Assembly: GCA_903831545.1 (NCBI GenBank)
Contig: CAIKYI010000154.1
Location: 1 to 6,437, forward strand
Origin: an uncultured Methylobacter sp.
GTDB lineage: Bacteria; Pseudomonadota; Gammaproteobacteria; Methylococcales; Methylomonadaceae
Length of the DNA stretch: 6,437 bases
Direction of reading: 5' to 3'
A model generated the notes under the pieces. It was not told where the DNA came from. It was given only the letters and a program-made list of their open reading frames with translations, and ran no database searches. The translations under genes and the position numbers were made by a program. Positions 1-5,890 of the stretch are shown here, piece after piece. Each line of letters opens with the position of its first letter. The first letter of the stretch is position 1.

Positions 1-1734
1 AAACTCCTCACCAAAGAAATTCTCTACCGCCTCGTCAACCGTGTTGCGGTAAGTTTCTTCATACTTATCCCAACATTTGGATTTTTTTTGAAGGACAAGT
101 CCGTTTTCAAATTGCTTTTCTATGATTTTAGGATCAAAGGTCTTCAATAAATCAGTTAAAGACGCCTGTATACCCGCTTGCATCGCTAACTGATGATTCA
201 TAATGTCGTCAAAAGATTCTTCAATGGCCAAGGTCGAAGCCAGAAAACCGTCGGTTTTGTTTTCAATCAGTTGCCGTAACACATCATCTGTGGCTACTGT
301 AAATTTAAGAGGATTATTATTAGCGGCTCTTATCACCGTCATATTGACGCGGCATAAACTTTTAAACTCGGCCCGACTCCTTAATACAGCAACTGTACCG
401 TCAATCAGCTTTCTAAACATCTGCCCGATTCTATGCAGGGTTTCTGCTTGTTGCTCAGGCACCATTTCGTCGCATTCTACATCGGCCCCTTGTAAAAAAG
501 CACTAAATAGCACGCTATCGGCCTGGCTGCTGTTAGAGTTCCCGACTGGTGTTGCGGGTACTTCCTCCTTATGCTGAAACTGTTGTGACAATGGCCTGTC
601 ATTTACCGGAATCCTAACGTGTTCAGATGTTGTCGATGCGCCCGTCAAATTTACTGCGGTATCAAGCTTAATTTGGGGTTCTACAATTGAAGTCGCAGAC
701 GGCTCAAAACTTTCAAATAAAGCAGACTCGCTTTCAAACAATGAATTATCTGTTATTTCAGCTGCTTCCTGTTGGCTTAATTCGTTCTTTTTAGCAAGCG
801 CCACCTGTTCATTAAGCTGATCGCCAAAGGGCTCATTAGTGATTTCATCTTCCTTGTCAATTTCCAGTTCAGGTATTTGCACCACTGGAAGCTTATCACT
901 CGAAAATGTAAGAGACTCAAAGTCGAACAAAGGGATTTCACTCGATGGAGTTTGTTCTGGCTTAGGTTCTGGTAACTCGGGGATTGCCTCGGCTTGCTCT
1001 AATTCGCTAGCCATATCGCCGAGAGCTGCGTCAAAAAAATCTTCGAAATCATTATCCACAGTGGCTTTGTTAAGCGCTGGTGCAGACGCTTGTTGCGCTG
1101 GAACAGTTTCAGAAAAAAAATCATCGAAACTGAAGTTTTCCGGAATTTCTTCGTTAGCCGATGCTATTGGAGGAGGAGTAATAGTAGGAGCAATATAACT
1201 ATCAAAAAGCGGTGACTGATTGACCGGTAAGGCACTTTCAAAAGCCGTCGGTTTGGTGTCGGTTTTGACTTGCACCAGTTCGTCATGGCTTGGAAAGTTA
1301 TCAGTCATCAGACTGTTGAAACTGACCTCTTCGGAGGCTACCCAGGGCTCATCAACATGAAGATAAGTGTCAGTTTTGGGTTCAGATGCGAACATAAAGT
1401 CGTCTGTTACTTGTTCATCTCTAATAGCAACGGCAATTTCATATTCACCAACCTTTAAGGTCATGCCGTTTTCAAGACGTTCAGTCGCATTGTGTAATGG
1501 TGTGTCTCGATTATTAATAAAGACACCGCCCAAGCTAGTGTCAGACAAATAATAGCAACCATTTTCAAAACTGATTGTAGCGTGATGCCGTGAGACAAAT
1601 TTTTCAGTATCAGGCAGCACCAGGGCATTATCATCCGAACGACCAATTCCACCACCATTAGTACCGATGGCGGCGGTATTTGATTGGCCAATAGCCTGAT
1701 TTTTAAAAGATAATACGGTTAATATTAAGCTCAT
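1..1734 (-). CDS. tagH: Type VI secretion system-associated FHA domain protein TagH (C-terminus cut by window edge)
   Basis: There are 578 codons open from the ATG at 1734-1732 to the left edge without a stop. Residues 1-100 are a forkhead-associated (FHA) domain, a phosphothreonine-peptide reader: IGRS at 30-33, VSRHHA at 47-52, DTSLGG at 65-70 and FINN at 72-75. A long acidic, Pro/Glu/Ser-rich linker spans about 119-405, with recurring D/E-F-F patches. From about 406 onward the sequence matches the C-terminal domain specific to T6SS FHA proteins: SAFLQGAD around 411-418, NNNPLKF at 472-478, ESFDDIMNHQLAM near 500, and a closing VENFFGEEF at 570-578. In relatives that closing stretch lies about 10-20 residues before the end, so little is missing. 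In known systems TagH is cytoplasmic and couples Thr phosphorylation (PpkA/PppA) to T6SS assembly. The start is supported by the alignment of the FHA N-terminus (MSLILTVLSF) and a modest AAGG Shine-Dalgarno. It begins 21 bp after the CHAT gene. The usual Asn of the FHA 'NG' motif is Gly69. The family assignment is strong; T6SS function depends on genes outside the window. Confidence 0.9.
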   Translation of the reverse strand, partial: MSLILTVLSFKNQAIGQSNTAAIGTNGGGIGRSDDNALVLPDTEKFVSRHHATISFENGCYYLSDTSLGGVFINNRDTPLHNATERLENGMTLKVGEYEIAVAIRDEQVTDDFMFASEPKTDTYLHVDEPWVASEEVSFNSLMTDNFPSHDELVQVKTDTKPTAFESALPVNQSPLFDSYIAPTITPPPIASANEEIPENFSFDDFFSETVPAQQASAPALNKATVDNDFEDFFDAALGDMASELEQAEAIPELPEPKPEQTPSSEIPLFDFESLTFSSDKLPVVQIPELEIDKEDEITNEPFGDQLNEQVALAKKNELSQQEAAEITDNSLFESESALFESFEPSATSIVEPQIKLDTAVNLTGASTTSEHVRIPVNDRPLSQQFQHKEEVPATPVGNSNSSQADSVLFSAFLQGADVECDEMVPEQQAETLHRIGQMFRKLIDGTVAVLRSRAEFKSLCRVNMTVIRAANNNPLKFTVATDDVLRQLIENKTDGFLASTLAIEESFDDIMNHQLAMQAGIQASLTDLLKTFDPKIIEKQFENGLVLQKKSKCWDKYEETYRNTVDEAVENFFGEEF

Positions 1735-1742
1735 GGTCAGTT

Positions 1743-1750
1743 CTGCCTTA
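1743..1750 (-). promoter_or_regulatory. Ribosome binding site of the TagH-like gene
   Basis: On the minus strand this reads TAAGGCAG, with the AAGG core about 11 bases before the ATG at 1734. It is a moderate Shine-Dalgarno with slightly long spacing. It lies entirely in the short gap after the CHAT stop codon, so translation of tagH appears to start independently on the shared transcript. Confidence 0.5.
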
Positions 1751-1755
1751 TTTGA

Positions 1756-4080
1756 TTACCAATGACCTACCAAAATGAAGGGTGACCAATAATGGGGATG
1801 TTTTAATTCTTTATCGGCCAGTAAGGCCAATTGCGCCTCCCTCAGTGCCCGAGCTTTAGGCAAGCGGTTTAAATCAGCATAAAAGGCTTTCATTAACGTC
1901 GCAGTTGCTTCATCATTCACTGACCACAAAGTGCCTATGGCACTGAGCGCGTTGGTTTTAATGGCCATACCACTAAAGCCCAGCAAGGCGCGGTCATCAC
2001 CCTCCGCCGTTTGACAGGCACTCAGCGTTAATAAATCAATTGGCGATTTTTTAATAGTGTCATTATTCAACAATGACTGCAAATCACCCAACTTAAGATT
2101 ACGATCATAAGTCATCACAAAACTATCATCGGCATTTTTGCCAAAATAGCCGTGTGAAGCAATATGAATCATTGAATAATCACCGGAGCTGACAGATTGC
2201 TTAATGCCACCATAGGTAAAGGACTGGTTAAGTAAGGTGGTATTAAGCCGGTTTTTTTGTAACTCGGAAACTTCGTTATTAATGCTCGGCAGACTTAGTT
2301 TTTCAACCAAAAGGTCACGAGTCAATTTGGGAGCTTTCGTTTCAGCAGTCACTACATTTGAGGCGCTCATGTCAACAATACCCCGCTCACCCAAAACGCC
2401 TTCGATTGGACTTTGCATTAACTCATCAATTGATGCACCATCGGGTTTACTGAGTGCGGCAATCAAAACACGAGCTTGTTTACGACTATCCACACCGATT
2501 TTCTTAAGGGTTAAGCCTGGCAACGTTACAACGGTATAATCTTCGACGGCAAATTTTTTGCCATTCAGTAGCGCAGAAAAAGGCACCTGACGCAAGGGTC
2601 CATCTGGCACATAAATCACAGTAGCAAGCCCTTTGGCTTTTAGCTTGTCATCATAAGCTTTAAGCAACCAACCATACAGTTTGCGGGAAGCTGGCCGATA
2701 ATTGCCCTCGCCATCCCGAAGAAATTGCGTCATTTGCATTGCCGTATCGACAACTTCGTTCGCCGAAACCGGCACGGATTGTTGCTCAAATTGGTCACTG
2801 TCACCGGATCGAAATAACAACTCAACACGGTCAGGCAAAATAACCGGATAAATAACGCCAACGCCTGGCAAAAGCGCCTCTTTAAGATTAAGCGAGACAT
2901 CATCATCGACTAAACAACGATCATTAAAAAAATCTTCAAGCTCAGTCTTTTTAATGGTTTCCATTGCGTCAATGGCTTGCTTTAACAAGGTTTGTTTGGC
3001 TTCATTTGAGGAAGCCTGACTTGCCTGCAACAACAATATGTCCGCAAGTCCCCGGTAAACCGGATCAACAATCTTTTTAATAGATGATTGGCCGTTGTGT
3101 AAAATGCCGGGCACGCCATAACGAATATCGGCAAGGTGTTTAATCGCATGTTGATAGGCTTGCAAGGCAGTCTTGTTGTCGCCAGTCTCGTGGAACAATT
3201 GCCCGCTTTGCAATTCCCATTGCAATAGTAAATCGCTGGCATTGACTTGCTGCGCATCAAAAATCGCCTTATCCAGCCATACCAAAGCGTCCTGATTGCG
3301 CTTCTGCGAGGCGTAGAGCCTTCCCAGATAACCTGCTGCCTGTGAGCGCAAGCGAAGTTTCTTCTGGATGTCTGCCAATTGGTAAGCCCTGTCCAATACT
3401 TGATAAGTAACTTTAAGCTGCCGTTGTTGTGCATCTTTTAAATCAACTGGAGGTAATGCTAACAATTGTTCGGCAATTGTCAGTAATAGTTTTATTTTAA
3501 TAGCGTCATCTTTAAGCGCCAGCACCTCGGTGGTGATATTTTCAAGTTGGCCCAAAGCATCTTCAGCATTGGTTTCCAAACCTGCTTGATTAATTTTAAT
3601 ACCAATTATTAAGGGTTTGTTCGGAGTCAGTTGGGCATTTTTTAATGCTAAAACAAAACTTGCGCTTGCTTTATCAGGTTGTTGCAGACTGCGATATACC
3701 ATACCCAAGTAATCATCAATCAACGCTGATAGCCCGGGAGAATCAAGTGATTTTGCCAACACACTGCCTCGCTCCAGCAGTGTTTTGGCCTTGACATTAT
3801 CTCTGGCAAGATACTGGTTATAACCCAAGGCCGCCAATGCCATGGCCAAGGATTGCTTGTCGCCGGTTTTTTCAGCTTGCGCGACTACAGCATCAAACTC
3901 TGTCGCTGCAGAGGCATAATTGCCCTGGTTACGATAGCTTTCACCCAAGGCCAACTTCAACGTTAAATCAGCAGAAGTGTGTATATCGGCTAGGGGGATT
4001 TCTTCGGGCGACGCAGCTGACAGGGGCGCTGGATTTAGCGTTAAAAAAGCCAGCATTGCCGCAGACAATAATTTTTCCAT
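1756..4080 (-). CDS. Secreted TPR-CHAT domain protein (caspase-like clan CD peptidase candidate) of a TPS locus
   Basis: This is a complete protein of 774 residues. Residues 1-23 form a Sec signal peptide (MEKLLSAAMLAFL, then LSAA before the likely cut), so it should act in the periplasm or beyond. Residues about 38-150 and 245-318 hold TPR-like helical repeats (for example LALGESYRNQGNYASAATEF and ALQAYQHAIKHLAD). A linker with ELEDFFNDRC (380-389) precedes the C-terminal CHAT domain at about 400-774. CHAT landmarks are VPDGPLRQVPFSALL (491-505), IASHGYFG (640-647) with the predicted catalytic His643, and LTLSACQTAEG (684-694) with the predicted nucleophile Cys689, then IGTLWSVND and the closing HYWSPFILVGHW. 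Both catalytic residues are present, so the peptidase is predicted active; its substrate is unknown. It starts 16 bp after tpsB and 21 bp before tagH. I chose the ATG at 4080 because it has an AGGAG site and opens directly on the signal peptide; an upstream in-frame ATG at 4134 would overlap tpsB and bury the signal. CHAT proteins of this kind recur beside TpsB transporters, which suggests processing or quality control of the exoprotein (inference). Confidence 0.93.
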   Translation of the reverse strand: MEKLLSAAMLAFLTLNPAPLSAASPEEIPLADIHTSADLTLKLALGESYRNQGNYASAATEFDAVVAQAEKTGDKQSLAMALAALGYNQYLARDNVKAKTLLERGSVLAKSLDSPGLSALIDDYLGMVYRSLQQPDKASASFVLALKNAQLTPNKPLIIGIKINQAGLETNAEDALGQLENITTEVLALKDDAIKIKLLLTIAEQLLALPPVDLKDAQQRQLKVTYQVLDRAYQLADIQKKLRLRSQAAGYLGRLYASQKRNQDALVWLDKAIFDAQQVNASDLLLQWELQSGQLFHETGDNKTALQAYQHAIKHLADIRYGVPGILHNGQSSIKKIVDPVYRGLADILLLQASQASSNEAKQTLLKQAIDAMETIKKTELEDFFNDRCLVDDDVSLNLKEALLPGVGVIYPVILPDRVELLFRSGDSDQFEQQSVPVSANEVVDTAMQMTQFLRDGEGNYRPASRKLYGWLLKAYDDKLKAKGLATVIYVPDGPLRQVPFSALLNGKKFAVEDYTVVTLPGLTLKKIGVDSRKQARVLIAALSKPDGASIDELMQSPIEGVLGERGIVDMSASNVVTAETKAPKLTRDLLVEKLSLPSINNEVSELQKNRLNTTLLNQSFTYGGIKQSVSSGDYSMIHIASHGYFGKNADDSFVMTYDRNLKLGDLQSLLNNDTIKKSPIDLLTLSACQTAEGDDRALLGFSGMAIKTNALSAIGTLWSVNDEATATLMKAFYADLNRLPKARALREAQLALLADKELKHPHYWSPFILVGHW

Positions 4081-4088
4081 GAGTGTGA

Positions 4089-4093
4089 CTCCT
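4089..4093 (-). promoter_or_regulatory. Strong ribosome binding site that fixes the CHAT gene start
   Basis: On the minus strand this is AGGAG, placed 8 bases before the ATG at 4080. It lies between the tpsB stop codon (TAA at 4099-4097) and the CHAT start. It is the clearest Shine-Dalgarno in the window and argues for the 774-residue form over the longer 792-residue reading from 4134. Confidence 0.8.
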
Positions 4094-4096
4094 AAA

Positions 4097-5890
4097 TTAA
4101 AATGCAACGAAGCCAACTTTAAAATGTATGCCATCGTCTTGAATATTTCGCTCCCCGGAAATGGCTCTTACATTAGTGATGCTATGCGCCCAGTAGAACT
4201 CGGTATTCATCTGTTTGTAATGCCAGTCAAAACCGACACCAACTGAATGCAAATAGTCTTTTTTGGGATTTAAATCGGCCAGGGTTGCGTTATTCCAGGC
4301 ACCGCCATAATCCATAAAAGGAATCAAAAACAAGCTATGTTTAGCCGCCGCTTCGCCACCAAACAATGGATAGCGAAATTCCAATCCGGTATTAAAACCA
4401 TTGTCTCTGACATAATAATTTTCCCGATAACCACGGACACTGTAAACACCGCCCAAGGCAAAGCGTTCCAGCGGCAACAATGGATCTGCTGACTGTTGCA
4501 GAACGCCTTTCCAAACAATTTGCGCACCATTTTCCATTATGCGATGACTGTATTGCGTTTGTCCCAGCCAACTAAAAAATTCGCCGCTGGGTAACAAACT
4601 GTTATTTTGAATCGTAGCTCCCAAAGCATTCAAACCTTGACTAAAGGTTGAGCGAGCAACAAAAGCGTTACGGGCTCCCTGTTGCAGATATTGCTGCCAA
4701 AGACGAAGTACAGTAACTTGTGTTGTGCCCTGATTGGTAGGCAAACCTTCGGTAAAAGAAAATGCTTGCCCCAGCAACGTTGAATCACTTTCACGTACTG
4801 AAAAATTAACACCCGCCTTTAAATTTAAACCGGGACTACGATAAAGGGGCTGGCTCAGGCCACCTTCATATCCAATCACATTGGTCTTTATATCTAACTG
4901 ATTAATTGGTTTTTCTACCAGCGCAGAGCTGGTATTGCTGTATCTAAAAGTCGCATGAGTGTCATAAGCGTTCAAAGGAATTTCTATACCGGTATTAACA
5001 CCCAGCGCACCGCCTGTCGCCATAAAATTGGCATCAATACGCTCACCAAACCCGGAAAGATTATCCACCCAACCACCGAGACGCCCGGTGTACCCACCCA
5101 CGATCGGGGTCGTGTAGTTATCGGCATCAGCATAAAGCTGGTAAGGACGTGCCCTGGTCACTTTTACCGACAAAACGCCATCACCCGGATGCGTTCCCGG
5201 CTGCAAACTGCCATTTAGACGTTCAATTAAAGGATCAGCAAGCAATACCTGGTATCTTTCCTGTAAATTTTTAAAATTAAGCGGCGATCCGGCGCCAATG
5301 ATCAGTCGATCACGCACATAATCTTCTCTTAATCGCCCCATACCTTCCAATTTAACTTCGGTTAACTGGCCTTCGATAATCTTAAGCTGTAACGCTCCAC
5401 TTGCAACAGATTGTGTAGGAATTACGGCACCAGAATTTATATAGCCCGCGTCAACATAGACGGCCATAATGCGACTGCGTAATTCTTCAAGATCACGGGC
5501 AGATAAAGGCCGGTTTAAAAATGACAAGGCGATTTTTTGCAGGTCGTCATTGTTAATTACCGTATTGCCGGTAAACGTCACCTGTTTTATCTGAATTTTT
5601 CCCTGTTCAGCTATGGACAAGGACTTTGGTGCGGGTGGCAAAACAAAACCCTCATTAACCTCCTGTTTACGAAACTCAGGGGCAAGCAAGGGTTTTTGAT
5701 TGGGTGTTATAACGGTTGCATTGGGTATATTATTTGAATCGAAAAAAGTAACTGGCGCACTAAAAGCTAAGCTTGTAAGGCAACACCCGGCTAAAGCAGT
5801 CATCAGACTAAACTGATACGGTGCAAAAACATTGCCGGTCGATAATTTTTTAAGTTGAGTATCAGAATACATTTTTAATTTTTTATTCAT
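4097..5890 (-). CDS. TpsB outer-membrane transporter of two-partner secretion (ShlB/FhaC/HecB family)
   Basis: This is a complete protein of 597 residues, a usual length for the family. It is an Omp85-superfamily pore that binds the TPS domain of its partner in the periplasm and passes it across the outer membrane. The N-terminus has an unusually long basic leader and a hydrophobic stretch ending AFSA near residue 45, the likely signal-peptidase I cut. A Pro-rich linker (about 60-92) is followed by POTRA1 at about 98-175 (IQIKQVTFTGNTVI, then YVDAGYINSGAVIP and LKIIEGQLTEVKLEG) and POTRA2 at about 176-247. The 16-strand barrel domain covers about 250-597. It contains the L6-loop VRGY signature (485-488, in GGVYSVRGYRENYYVRDNG), the partner motif FMDYG (525-529), and a terminal Phe as expected for BAM-assembled barrels. 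The ATG at 5890 overlaps the stop of the preceding exoprotein gene. There is no good Shine-Dalgarno, so translation probably depends on coupling. A TTG two codons upstream and an ATG at codon 7 are weaker alternatives. It is 16 bp upstream of the CHAT gene. Confidence 0.95.
   Translation of the reverse strand: MNKKLKMYSDTQLKKLSTGNVFAPYQFSLMTALAGCCLTSLAFSAPVTFFDSNNIPNATVITPNQKPLLAPEFRKQEVNEGFVLPPAPKSLSIAEQGKIQIKQVTFTGNTVINNDDLQKIALSFLNRPLSARDLEELRSRIMAVYVDAGYINSGAVIPTQSVASGALQLKIIEGQLTEVKLEGMGRLREDYVRDRLIIGAGSPLNFKNLQERYQVLLADPLIERLNGSLQPGTHPGDGVLSVKVTRARPYQLYADADNYTTPIVGGYTGRLGGWVDNLSGFGERIDANFMATGGALGVNTGIEIPLNAYDTHATFRYSNTSSALVEKPINQLDIKTNVIGYEGGLSQPLYRSPGLNLKAGVNFSVRESDSTLLGQAFSFTEGLPTNQGTTQVTVLRLWQQYLQQGARNAFVARSTFSQGLNALGATIQNNSLLPSGEFFSWLGQTQYSHRIMENGAQIVWKGVLQQSADPLLPLERFALGGVYSVRGYRENYYVRDNGFNTGLEFRYPLFGGEAAAKHSLFLIPFMDYGGAWNNATLADLNPKKDYLHSVGVGFDWHYKQMNTEFYWAHSITNVRAISGERNIQDDGIHFKVGFVAF
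5887..5890 (-). promoter_or_regulatory. ATGA stop-start overlap between tpsA-like gene and tpsB
   Basis: On the minus strand the exoprotein's TGA (5889-5887) and the tpsB ATG (5890-5888) share the four bases ATGA. With no convincing Shine-Dalgarno before the ATG, this arrangement indicates translational coupling (termination-reinitiation). That would tie the amount of transporter to the amount of passenger. Confidence 0.75.

Noticed and set aside
203..577. Plus-strand open frame of 124 codons
   Set aside because: It is antisense to the well-conserved C-terminal domain of TagH, with no domain and no ribosome binding site that I can support.
839..1198. Plus-strand open frame of 119 codons (Ser-rich)
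   Set aside because: It lies opposite the acidic linker of TagH. Its Ser-rich composition is the antisense image of Glu/Asp/Asn-rich codons, and it has no recognisable domain.
1735..1755. Possible terminator or promoter between the CHAT gene and tagH
   Set aside because: The gap is only 21 bp, with no inverted repeat or T run and no space for -35/-10 boxes outside coding sequence.
2982..3434. Minus-strand open frame of 150 codons inside the CHAT gene
   Set aside because: It is out of frame within the TPR region of the CHAT gene. The composition (many Arg, Trp and Cys) looks like a frame shadow.
4081..4134. Longer CHAT protein beginning at the in-frame ATG at 4134 (18 extra residues)
   Set aside because: It would overlap the tpsB 3' end, lacks a clear ribosome binding site and would bury the signal peptide. 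The ATG at 4080 has AGGAG at 8-base spacing.
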